In this document: piece after piece, positions 26,059 to 34,280 of the stretch
Numbering within the stretch: the first letter of the stretch is position 1
Layout of the letters: every line of letters starts with the position of its first letter
From: Streptomyces sp. NBC_00414
Lineage (GTDB): Bacteria > Actinomycetota > Actinomycetes > Streptomycetales > Streptomycetaceae
Reading direction: 5' to 3'
DNA length: 64,000 nt
Assembly (NCBI RefSeq): GCF_036038375.1
Contig: NZ_CP107935.1
Coordinates: forward strand, 124,001 to 188,000
Notes under the pieces: generated by a model
The model's input: the letters and a program-made list of their open reading frames with translations, nothing else
What the model was told of the DNA's origin: nothing
The model's database searches: none
Position numbers and translations under genes: made by a program

Positions 26059-26092
26059 GATCCGGGACGGGCCTGGGGGCCCGTCCCGGATC
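26059..26092. terminator. Strong bidirectional terminator between kinase and MMPL genes
   Basis: Perfect 14-bp arms GATCCGGGACGGGC (26059-26072) and GCCCGTCCCGGATC (26079-26092) with a 6-base loop, preceded by an A-run on the plus strand (T-run for the minus strand). Both convergent genes end here. Confidence 0.85.
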
Positions 26093-26110
26093 TCGTCCGT
26101 GCCGCCGCGC

Positions 26111-28267
26111 TCACCGTTGCAGAGCGGGCTCCTGCTCCTCCTCGTCGGCGAGCGGCTGTTGACCGTCCGGCAGCTCCGCCGCTGGACGGGACAGCCGGCT
26201 CGGCCACCAGATCCGGCGGCCGATCAGCAAGGTGAGGGCGGGTACCAGGACCGACCGCACCAGCAGGGCGTCGAGCAGCACGCCGAAGGCGACCAGGAAC
26301 CCGACCTCGATCAGCATCACCAGCGGAAGGGTGGCAAGGACCGCGAACGTGGCCGCCAGGACCAGGCCTGCCGAGGTGATGACGCCACCGGTGGCGGAGA
26401 GGGCTTTGAGCATGCCCTCTCTGGTGCCGAGACGCACGGTCTCCTCCCGGGCCCGGCTGGTCAGGAAGATGTTGTAGTCGACGCCGAGTGCCACCAGGAA
26501 CAGGAACGCCAGCAGCGGCACCGAATAGTCGATCCCCTTGAACCCGAGGATCGTGTCGAAGACGAACACGCTGCCGCCGAAGGCTGCGGCGAATGAGACG
26601 ATCACGGTGGCCATCAGGACCAGCGGGGCCAGGACCGCACGCAGCAGCAGCCCGAGGACGATCAGCACGACGGCGAGCACCAGCGGGATCACCAGCTTCT
26701 CGTCGCGCTTGGTGGTCACCTCGGTGTCGAGGTTCTCCGCACTCGGCCCGCCGACGATCGCCTCCGCCCCGCTCACCGCGTGCACGGCGGTGCGCACCCG
26801 CTTGATCGTGTCGTACTCCGCGACGGTGTCCGGCGCGTCCTTCGGGAACACGGAGATGTTGGCCCAGCCACGGCTGGTCTGCTCCGGGACGGCCTGGGCC
26901 ACACCGCGAGTGCCCTTGACGATGTCGAGCACCTGCTTCTGGTGCGCCGGCCGCGTGAAGATCGTCATCGGCTGACCGCCGAGTTCAGGGAAGTGCTCGC
27001 GGAGAACGGTGAAGCCGGTGACCGACTCCGGCGCGGACATGAACTGGTCCTGCTCCCGCAGGGCGCCGGTGTTGCCCGCCAGCCCGAGGGCGAGCACGCC
27101 TAGGACTCCGAGCGAGCCGAGCGTCGCCACCCACCGGCGGCGGCTGATGGCGGTGCCGAGCCGTCCCCACAGCCCCGGCTTCTCCTCCACGGCCATGCTG
27201 AGCCGCGGGACGGCCGGCCAGAAGATCCGCCTGCCGAGCACCACGAGCACCGCCGGGAACAGCGTCAGCATGGCCACCAGCGCGCACAGGATGCCGGCCG
27301 CACCGATCGGGCCCAACCCGCTGGTGCTGTTCAGGTCCGCGACGAGCAGGCAGAGCAGGCCGGCGACCACGGTGGCCGCGGACGCGACGATGGCCGGCGC
27401 CGCGCCGCGGAGCGCGTGGACCATCGCGACCCGGACGTTCTCATGGTGGTGCAGTGCCTCTCGATATCGAGCGATGAGCAACAGCGCGTAGTCCGTGCCG
27501 ACGCCGAATACCAGGATCGTCAGCAGCGCCGAATTCTGGTCGTTGACCACGATGCCGAAGCCCTTGACGAGCAGGTAGACGGTCCCCATCGAGGTCAGTG
27601 CGGCCGCGCCGACGGCCACCAGCGGGATGATCCACAACACCGGGCTGCGGTAGGTGAGGATGAGCAGGAGCGTGACGACGACGATGGTGGTGAGAAGTAC
27701 CTGTACGTCGATGCCGTCGAAGACGGCATCCATGTCGCCGTCGATCGCGCCCGGGCCGGTCACGTCGAGTTCCAGGCCGGAGGGGCGGTCCTTCGCGGCG
27801 TCACGCAACGGGCCGACGAGGTCCTCCGGTGCGCCGTAGGCCGTGCTCACATCGAGGGTGAACATCATCGCCTCGCGGTCGGTGGAGGGGCTCGTCGGTG
27901 AGCTCTCGTCGTCCTCGTCGGCTGCCGTCTTCGCCTTTGGCGGGTACTGCTTGGCAAGGGTGTCGTAGTGGCGCTCGACCGTCGCGCGGTCGGCGTCGGT
28001 CATGCCGCCGGCGCGGTGGTACACGAAGACGAACGTGCTGTTGTCACCGCCGGGGAGACTGTCGTCCAGCACCGCCACCTTGGTGGACTCGGCACTGGCC
28101 GGCAGGGTGTCTACGGCGCTGTCGGTGGTGACCGAGCTCAACTTTCCGCTCAGCGGCACCATGCCCGCTGCCAGCACCAGCCACAAGCCAATCACCAACC
28201 ATGGCACCCACCGGCCTGCCAACCGACCGGCCGGCGCTTCCCCGGACGGCGCTGCGTTGACTGCCAT
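26111..28267 (-). CDS. MMPL-family (RND-type) membrane transporter
   Basis: 718 residues in two homologous halves. Each half has one helix, a large extracytoplasmic domain and a five-helix bundle. The proton-relay Asp motifs are visible as VFGVGTDYALLLIARYREAL (first half, about 253-272) and ALGVDYNIFLTSRARE (second half, about 578-593). MMPL proteins export lipids, siderophores or drugs using the proton gradient. The ATG at 28267 follows GGAGG. It converges on a two-component system and lies directly behind the right copy of the monooxygenase repeat. The transported compound is unknown. Confidence 0.92.
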   Translation of the reverse strand: MAVNAAPSGEAPAGRLAGRWVPWLVIGLWLVLAAGMVPLSGKLSSVTTDSAVDTLPASAESTKVAVLDDSLPGGDNSTFVFVYHRAGGMTDADRATVERHYDTLAKQYPPKAKTAADEDDESSPTSPSTDREAMMFTLDVSTAYGAPEDLVGPLRDAAKDRPSGLELDVTGPGAIDGDMDAVFDGIDVQVLLTTIVVVTLLLILTYRSPVLWIIPLVAVGAAALTSMGTVYLLVKGFGIVVNDQNSALLTILVFGVGTDYALLLIARYREALHHHENVRVAMVHALRGAAPAIVASAATVVAGLLCLLVADLNSTSGLGPIGAAGILCALVAMLTLFPAVLVVLGRRIFWPAVPRLSMAVEEKPGLWGRLGTAISRRRWVATLGSLGVLGVLALGLAGNTGALREQDQFMSAPESVTGFTVLREHFPELGGQPMTIFTRPAHQKQVLDIVKGTRGVAQAVPEQTSRGWANISVFPKDAPDTVAEYDTIKRVRTAVHAVSGAEAIVGGPSAENLDTEVTTKRDEKLVIPLVLAVVLIVLGLLLRAVLAPLVLMATVIVSFAAAFGGSVFVFDTILGFKGIDYSVPLLAFLFLVALGVDYNIFLTSRAREETVRLGTREGMLKALSATGGVITSAGLVLAATFAVLATLPLVMLIEVGFLVAFGVLLDALLVRSVLVPALTLLIGRRIWWPSRLSRPAAELPDGQQPLADEEEQEPALQR

Positions 28268-28283
28268 CACTAGCCTCCTACAT

Positions 28284-28640
28284 ACGGGTCACATCGCTTG
28301 TCTGGACGCCTACTTCGTACCGAGCGAACCTGAGACGACTGTTAATACGGTGCTCAGGCCGGTTGGCCGAACCAGGCGCCCAGCGCATGCACCGGGGCGT
28401 GGTGGAGTCGAGGCCCTGCCCGGTGGGTAAGGCCCGGGCGACACAGCCGTCGGGCCGGATCAGCAACGCGTCGACGTCCACCCGGTCCGTGCGGGCGTTG
28501 ACGGTGTTGACCCGTCCGGTCCACGCGGTGACGACGTCCGGGTCGGGCCGCTCCAGCGTCAACTTCATGTCCGGGCACAGGGTGCCGACGGGCCGGTGGT
28601 CGTCGCCCAGGTCCATCAGATCGGAGAACATGTCCCACAG
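28284..28640 (-). pseudogene. Right copy of direct repeat: FAD-monooxygenase C-terminal remnant
   Basis: Minus-strand coding from about 28640 reads LWDMFSDLMDLGDDHRPVG, then DPDVVTAWTGRVNT and RVDVDALLIRPDGCVARALP, ending near 28351 in GWxxQPA-like sequence. This is the C-terminal thioredoxin-like part of an aromatic-ring FAD monooxygenase (PheA/rifampicin-monooxygenase-like). No FAD-binding domain remains. The 28284-28526 part is repeated at 22601-22849. The 5' end of the MMPL transcript probably starts within this repeat. Confidence 0.6.
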
Positions 28641-28744
28641 CGCGCTCGTCTGCGGGGCGGGTCGTAGCGGGTTGGGAAAGTGTGGTCGGCTGCCGGAGTA
28701 CTCCGTATCGCCGCTAGGACCCGTGAGTTGACAGTGGGGTGTCC

Positions 28745-28955
28745 GGACTGCGGGTGCGAGTCGTCGCGGGCGCACAGCGGTGTTCCCGCACGCTGTCCGA
28801 TGTCGCCGCTGGTGGCCGCCCGGTGCTGATCACTCTGACGGTGCGACGGTTGTTCTGTGACGGACCGAGCTGTGGCCGGTGGACGTCTGCCGAGCAGGTC
28901 GAAGAACTGGCTGTGCGCTACCAGCGCCGCAGTCCCGTGTGTCGTTCCAGTTGAC
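28745..28955 (+). pseudogene. ISL3-family transposase N-terminal remnant
   Basis: The plus strand encodes RTLSDVAAGGRPVLITLTVR, RLFCDGPSCGRWTSAEQVEE and LAVRYQRRSP, matching the zinc-finger-like N-terminal domain of ISL3 transposases (LAD...GG..V.I.L.VRRFFCD.P.C...TFAEQ). The catalytic domain is absent. It is a short relic. Confidence 0.6.
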
Positions 28956-29392
28956 GCATATGCGGATCCATGACCGATCCGATTCGCGGTGGTCGCGCTC
29001 GTGGCAAGGCAGCCTCAGCCGGACCACCTGACACATGTGGCCACTAACTGAGGACCTGCCGACGTTTCAGGTCCGCGCGGAGCCGACCCGCATCTACCGG
29101 CCGCCCTCAGTGGTTTGGGCTGATCCACTCGTTGTCGAGGGTTGCGAGGGTGTTCCGTGCACGGCCGAACCGGCAGATGAGGGCCATCCTGCGAAGTCAC
29201 GTGGATGAGCTGCGATCGAGGGGCGAACTCGGCTTACCTCGCACGCCGCGACGTCACGCCGGGGACTCCACGCGGGGTGAGGTGTGAACGACCTGGCGGG
29301 GCCCTCTGAGCTGTGGGTAGGTGATCACCCGAAAGCCGAGTGCACGTCTTCCGTCCTTGCGCGGGCCCCTCACCGCGCGAGGACGAGGCGTG
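28956..29392. other. Gap between element remnants and the biosynthetic cluster
   Basis: About 435 bases with no recognisable gene. It marks the left edge of the cluster, whose first gene ends at 29393. Third-position G/C bias is absent in all frames. Confidence 0.45.
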
Positions 29393-30568
29393 TCAGAGGA
29401 CGACCTCCCGGTGGGACTCGACCAACTCTCCTATTCGGCGGTCGACCTCGGCGGGAACATCGTTCTCGTTCTTGATGAGAGCGGCGATGAGCCGGCCGAG
29501 CTCCGCGCATTCCTCGACGGTGAATCCCAGTCGCGTGATCTCGGAGACCCCGAGGCGAAGAAATCCGTCCACGTTGATGCGATGACATCCGAGATGGTCA
29601 CGGAGCCTGCGGGCTTCGTCCAGAGGAACGTCCACGAGGATCTGGTGGCAGTAGGTCAGTTCGGCGAAATTCCTCGCAGCCGTTCCGCGGAGCGGGATAC
29701 CCGCGTCCAGCAGCGCTACGGCGACACTTCGCGCGTTGTCCACGACCCGCTTCGCGTAGTCCGTCCAGGAGGTCTCCTCAAGGACGATACCGAGGGAGGC
29801 GACGCGTGCGAGGTGCGGGTTGCAGATGAGGGTCGGACCGCTCAGCGGGCGGAAGTTCGACAGAGTCTCGACCCGTTCGTGGATCTCCTTGTCGTTGGTG
29901 AGGACCAGGCCGCCCTGCGGTCCGGGGAACGTCTTGTGCGTCGACCCGAGCAGCAGATCGGCACCTTCGCGCAACGGGTCCTGGTACTGGCCGCCGGCGA
30001 TCAGGCCCAGCGTGTGCGATCCGTCGTACGCGACCAGGCCGCCGTAGGCGTGGACGATCTCACTGATCTCCCGCACCGGCATCGGGTACGTGACGATCGA
30101 CGAGCCCAGAACCACCAGGGGCGGCTTGACCTCGTTGAGGAGGGAGACCGTCGCGTCCAGATCGACCTGCCAGTTCTCGTCCGAGAAGGGCAGCGGCAGC
30201 GGCCGGCGGTCGAACACGGCGTAGTCGAGCGGGTAGCCGCCCCCCGGGAAGAAGGGAGGTATGCGGCCGATGTGGTCTCCGGTGCCGGACAGGGCGAACA
30301 CGACGGCGAGCAGGCTCATGTTTCCCGAGATCGGCGACAGATTCACATACCGCGCCTCGAACGTCTCGGACGCGAGTTTGGTCACGTATTCGGTCAGTTG
30401 CCGGGCGGGTGCCGTTCCGTGGTAGAAGTCCGCAGCATAGCGCTGGGATATGTCGGAGGCTAATGGAGCTCTCGCCCTTTCGCTCATCCGATTCTCACTC
30501 ACTATGAGATTCAGTGAGTCGAGGCGTGCATTTTCATGCAGCTTCAGTATGGTGTCGACGGATTCCAT
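29393..30568 (-). CDS. Serine-hydroxymethyltransferase-like PLP enzyme
   Basis: 391 residues of PLP fold type I. LNLIVSENRMSER (about 19-31) carries the SHMT catalytic Glu, VAYDGSHTLGLIAGGQY (about 177-193) the PLP Asp and His, LGSTHKTFPGPQGG (about 208-221) the Schiff-base Lys, and GFLRLGVSEITRLGF (about 337-351) the carboxylate Arg. The usual YPGxRYYGG loop is replaced by RYAADFYHGTAPAR, and the protein is ~25 residues shorter than housekeeping SHMT. It follows AAGGAG. At a cluster edge, such enzymes act as aldolases or transaldolases making beta-hydroxy or alpha-alkyl amino acids. Alternatively it supplies one-carbon units. Confidence 0.8.
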   Translation of the reverse strand: MESVDTILKLHENARLDSLNLIVSENRMSERARAPLASDISQRYAADFYHGTAPARQLTEYVTKLASETFEARYVNLSPISGNMSLLAVVFALSGTGDHIGRIPPFFPGGGYPLDYAVFDRRPLPLPFSDENWQVDLDATVSLLNEVKPPLVVLGSSIVTYPMPVREISEIVHAYGGLVAYDGSHTLGLIAGGQYQDPLREGADLLLGSTHKTFPGPQGGLVLTNDKEIHERVETLSNFRPLSGPTLICNPHLARVASLGIVLEETSWTDYAKRVVDNARSVAVALLDAGIPLRGTAARNFAELTYCHQILVDVPLDEARRLRDHLGCHRINVDGFLRLGVSEITRLGFTVEECAELGRLIAALIKNENDVPAEVDRRIGELVESHREVVL

Positions 30569-30695
30569 CGAAGAAACTCCTTGACGCTGGTTCATCACAG
30601 GTCGTGCATGGCGCGAGACACGCCGACGCGCCGCGCGGGAATGCAGTCCCACACGGCGCGCCGGTTTGCATTCGACTGACCGAACAGCGCCCGGA

Positions 30696-31061
30696 TCAGG
30701 CCTTGGGGATTTCCGGACGGTCGATGATCCGCAGCCAGGTGCCATCCGCCTGACGCTGCGCGACTTGCACCCGGCCGCCCGTGTCGTCGGCGTCCCGAGT
30801 CGAGGTGAGGGCCAGGTCACCGTATTGGACCGTGGGCAGGGGCTCTTCCACGGGGAACGGCAACGGCACGTTTTCCAGCATCCGCTCGTACACGGCCTGG
30901 ATGGCCGCCCTGCCGACGGTCGACTTCCCCGGCGGGTAGGCCAGCACCGCCTCGGGCGCGTACAGCTTGGACAGCCCTTCGGCGTCGCGGGCGTTGGCAC
31001 GCTCCACGAACAGTCGGGCCAGGTCTTCAGGGGTCTTAGCGACCCCGTTTTCCGTGGACAT
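30696..31061 (-). CDS. SnoaL/ketosteroid-isomerase-like protein
   Basis: 121 residues with an NTF2-like fold pattern: EDLARLFVERANARDAEGLS (about 12-31), LYAPEAVLAYPPG, GRAAIQAVYERML and a C-terminal RVQVAQRQADGTWLRIIDRP (about 97-116). This is the generic polyketide-cyclase/ketosteroid-isomerase-like group. It is not PhzA/B, which is about 40 residues longer and lacks this ending. It lies 127 bases upstream of, and on the same strand as, the SHMT-like gene and is probably co-transcribed. A small-molecule isomerase or dehydratase role in tailoring is possible but unproven. Confidence 0.75.
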   Translation of the reverse strand: MSTENGVAKTPEDLARLFVERANARDAEGLSKLYAPEAVLAYPPGKSTVGRAAIQAVYERMLENVPLPFPVEEPLPTVQYGDLALTSTRDADDTGGRVQVAQRQADGTWLRIIDRPEIPKA

Positions 31062-31761
31062 AATATTTTCCTTTCAGAAAGTGGGGTTCGCCCTCAAGCT
31101 CCGAGCGCGGCGCATTCCCACGCGACACCTCTGCGGGGCTCGCCAGGAGCGGAGACGAGCTGCCTGCCGCCTGCCGCCGCGTTCCACGTATCGGTCTCCG
31201 CCGGACGACACCGTCCGGCAACCCGCTGTTCCTCGACGGCCAACACCCGTTCATCTCCCTCTCCGCGGATCGGATCGACAACGGCCCGGCTGTCTGAGCA
31301 CGTGAAACGCCTGTCTCCCTCACGATCACTGTTGTGCAGCGCGCACAGGAAGTCCAAGAGTTGTGAGGTATCGATGCCAGAACCGATGGTTATGGAACCG
31401 GAACAGTGGTGTCCGGCTCTCTAACTCACGGGGCTATTCGGAGGCCGGACCGCCGGCCGTGGACGTTCGCGACGCGGCCGACACCGGCCTTTGGGACCCG
31501 GACGGCAGTGCGTCACCGAGCGAACAGTCTCCGGATGCCCCTTAGGTAGAGCAACGGCGCAAGAAGGACAATTCCACCCTGCCTCTTGCTGTACCCATGA
31601 AGGCGTGATGAAGTTTGTTGAATTGCGTTCGCTGCTCCGCGTGGCAACGTTATCATTAACACGTGCAAAACCGGAAAACATTGCCTCCGTGTGCTCCCGG
31701 AACATGCTTGCCCCGGCCAATGCGAGCTCTCCGTCAACACATACCCAAAAAGGAGAATCGG
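31062..31761. other. 700-base divergent promoter region in front of the SARP gene
   Basis: No gene is supported. The last ~150 bases are comparatively AT-rich (around 31640-31690, including TTATCATTAAC) and end with AAAAAGGAG seven bases before the SARP ATG. The left end holds the promoter of the SnoaL/SHMT-like pair. Long untranslated regulatory regions in front of pathway activators are common. Confidence 0.5.
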
Positions 31762-33546
31762 ATGGAAATTCGCATCCTGGGGCCCGTCGAAATCATATCC
31801 AAAGGGCGATTCGTACCGCTTGGCGGAAGCAAACCGAAGACCATCCTGGCGGCCCTCCTCCTGGCCGACGGTAAAGCAATATCCAACACTGAAATCAGTG
31901 AGGCATTATGGGGGCTCACTCCGCCCGCCACCCGTCAGGCCCAGATCCACACCTATGTTTCTCGCCTTCGAAAGGCACTCGATCCGCACGCGAAGATCGT
32001 ACGTCGGGCGGCCAGCTACCTGTTATCGACCGATGCCGTGAAAGTCGACTACAAGGAATTCATCAGGCTCGCGGACAACGGGCGGGAGAAACTACTCAAG
32101 CAACGGTACGCGGAAGCTTCCGGGTTCTACTCCCAAGCGCTGGCTCATTGGCGCGGACCGGCACTCGACGGCGTCACACAGAACTTGTCCGACCTTGAAT
32201 TACCACGCATCAACGAGTTACGGACGGCCGCCATAGAAGAAAAGGCGGAAGCGGATCTGGGTCTTGGGCGGCACGGTCAGCTGGTCGCGGAACTGACAGC
32301 GTTGGTGGAAGCGTTCCCCGTACGCGAGCGACTGCGCGCCCTGCTGATGACCGCCCTGTACCGCAGCGGCCGGCAGGCGGACGCGCTCGACGTCTACCAC
32401 GCCGGGCGGACAGCCCTCGTCGAAACCCTCGGTGTCGACCCCAGCGCTTCGCTGAGAGCGGTCTTTCACTCCATCCTCAACGGTGACCCGGCGCTCGACT
32501 TCCCCCGCCCACGGCTGGAGGCGATACCCCGCAGGCATGTCGACGTGCCGTCCATGCTCCCGCCCAGCATCGCCGACTTCACCGGCCGCGAAACGCAGAT
32601 GCGGGAACTGTCGGAGCGACTGCGGCCGACAAGCACCCCCCAGCCCCTGGTGATCGGCGGAATGGCCGGAACGGGAAAGAGCGTGTTGGCCGTGCGGCTG
32701 GCGCACAAGAAGGCCGCCAGTTTTCCTGACGGCCAGTTGTACGCCAGACTGTCGTGCGGCGAATACAGTCCCAGGAAAGTCTACGATGTGCTCGGCGATT
32801 TCATCAAGGCAGTGGACCCGGAGGAAACCATACCCGAATCGCCGGTCGAACGGGCCTGGATGTACCGAACCATCCTCAGCAACAAGAAAATGCTGATCCT
32901 GCTCGATGACATGCTGGACGAAAAGCAGATCGACCTGCTGCTCCCTGGTGTCGGTGAATCACGTGTCATCGTGACCGGGCAAGGCTACCTGGATACTCTG
33001 GAAGGCGCGCACGTCACTCAGATCGGCGAATTCGAGCACGCCGAGGCCATCGCACTCGTACGCCGGATCGTCGGCGACAAGAGGGTGAACAGAGAGCCGG
33101 GTGCCGCCGACGCACTGGTGGAACTGTGCGACTGCCTGCCACTGGCCGTACGCACGGCCGCGACGAGGCTGGCAGGGAAACCCCACTGGAGCATCGCGCA
33201 CCTCGTGCAGCGAATGACCGACACCTCACGGAATCGCCTCGACGAGCTCCGGTTGGCGAATCTTGACGTCCGGGGATCATTGTTCAGAAGTTTCAACCGG
33301 CTACCTCATGACATACGAGGGATGCTCGGGAGGCTGACCCTGCTGTCGAGCAGCAGAATATCCACCAAACTGACCGCGGCCATCCTTGATACGACCGAAG
33401 CAAAAGCAGAGGATTTTCTGGAGTTCCTGGTCGAGCAGAATCTGCTGAGAAGCCGCGGAACGGACGACCGGGGCAACCTGATCTACTCCTCCTCAAGTCT
33501 GGTCATGATGGCCGTCGCGGAGTTCTCCGAGCAGCTGGTGTCATGA
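31762..33546 (+). CDS. SARP-family pathway activator with NB-ARC ATPase domain
   Basis: 594 residues. The N-terminal OmpR-like winged helix (about 1-95: EIRILGPVEI, YVSRLRKAL) and BTAD domain (about 96-245: ELRTAAIEEKAEADLGLGRH, LLMTALYRSGRQADALDVYH) define a SARP. A central NB-ARC ATPase follows (Walker A GMAGTGKS near 305, Walker B MLILLDDM). The C-terminus lacks a long TPR array, so it is a medium-size AfsR relative. The ATG at 31762 follows AAAAAGGAG. Four TTA codons (31906, 32023, 32200, 32218) predict dependence on the bldA leucyl-tRNA. Codon use is less G/C-biased than in neighbours. It likely activates this cluster through direct-repeat sites. Confidence 0.9.
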   Translation: MEIRILGPVEIISKGRFVPLGGSKPKTILAALLLADGKAISNTEISEALWGLTPPATRQAQIHTYVSRLRKALDPHAKIVRRAASYLLSTDAVKVDYKEFIRLADNGREKLLKQRYAEASGFYSQALAHWRGPALDGVTQNLSDLELPRINELRTAAIEEKAEADLGLGRHGQLVAELTALVEAFPVRERLRALLMTALYRSGRQADALDVYHAGRTALVETLGVDPSASLRAVFHSILNGDPALDFPRPRLEAIPRRHVDVPSMLPPSIADFTGRETQMRELSERLRPTSTPQPLVIGGMAGTGKSVLAVRLAHKKAASFPDGQLYARLSCGEYSPRKVYDVLGDFIKAVDPEETIPESPVERAWMYRTILSNKKMLILLDDMLDEKQIDLLLPGVGESRVIVTGQGYLDTLEGAHVTQIGEFEHAEAIALVRRIVGDKRVNREPGAADALVELCDCLPLAVRTAATRLAGKPHWSIAHLVQRMTDTSRNRLDELRLANLDVRGSLFRSFNRLPHDIRGMLGRLTLLSSSRISTKLTAAILDTTEAKAEDFLEFLVEQNLLRSRGTDDRGNLIYSSSSLVMMAVAEFSEQLVS

Positions 33547-33740
33547 ACCCGCGCCGTGACCGGCCCCTCTGCCGCTTGAGCACAACGCCCGACCGGCCGC
33601 ACCCGGGGCGGTCCCACACTCAGCACCGGCCGCGCGGTCCCCTGTCGGCGGCGTCCCCACTCGTCCCGGTTCGCGCGGCGGCCAGGAGTGCGCGCCGCGC
33701 GGGTGTGCTGAGTACCAACCGAGTGCCGACCAACTGATTC

Positions 33741-33755
33741 CTGTCAAATTGACAG
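33741..33755. promoter_or_regulatory. Palindrome CTGTCAAATTGACAG, candidate operator
   Basis: Perfect 7-bp arms around a central base, located between the SARP gene and the PKS gene, ~85 bases before a small open frame and ~525 bases before the PKS start. The symmetry and AT-rich centre in otherwise G/C-rich DNA suggest a regulator site. Confidence 0.5.
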
Positions 33756-33824
33756 CACGGAAACGCCGTTCATACCGTCATCGAGAACTGTCGGACGAGC
33801 CAAGCACCCACACGGGAGTGCGAT

Positions 33825-34022
33825 ATGACGGATCAGGGTCAGGCCACCGGATCGGAGACGGTCTCAAAGACCGCGTCCGGGCTCCCGAACACGTCGACAT
33901 CGGTTCGGGCCATCACCCTGAGCATCTTCTCACTTCTCACCCAGCGGCTTTCTTCCCCGGCCGATCCGTGTTCCGGCTGTTCCCTCAGACAGCAGAAGCT
34001 GTCCGGCCCGCAGACTCTTTGA
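33825..34022 (+). CDS. Possible small protein, unknown
   Basis: 65 codons, ATG preceded by GGGAG at good spacing. The peptide is Ser/Thr-rich with a hydrophobic middle (RAITLSIFSLLTQRL, about 29-43) and two Cys (CSGCS near residues 49-53). Third-position G/C is moderate, lower than in the surrounding biosynthetic genes. It could be a small regulatory peptide, a decayed gene start or chance. The remaining ~260 bases up to the PKS start hold no other candidate. Confidence 0.3.
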   Translation: MTDQGQATGSETVSKTASGLPNTSTSVRAITLSIFSLLTQRLSSPADPCSGCSLRQQKLSGPQTL

Positions 34023-34280
34023 CCGACAGCCATCCTCAAGCCCCACCACGACGACTGCCGAACCCGGCTCAGGAGCGTATTCCACGCTTTCCTGCCTGAA
34101 CTGCGAGTTCCCTGACCGCAGCGTGCGGTGCGGTTCCAGAAGAAACGCCGCGGAGCCATCCTTCTCGGCACACATCCGTGTGCGGACGCCTCGCACACCC
34201 ATCAGACGCACCCGAAAGTTCCGACTCGGTCCAAACGCATGCCCGGCACTGCCCGACGGACCGGAAAGAGAGTGACCGCC

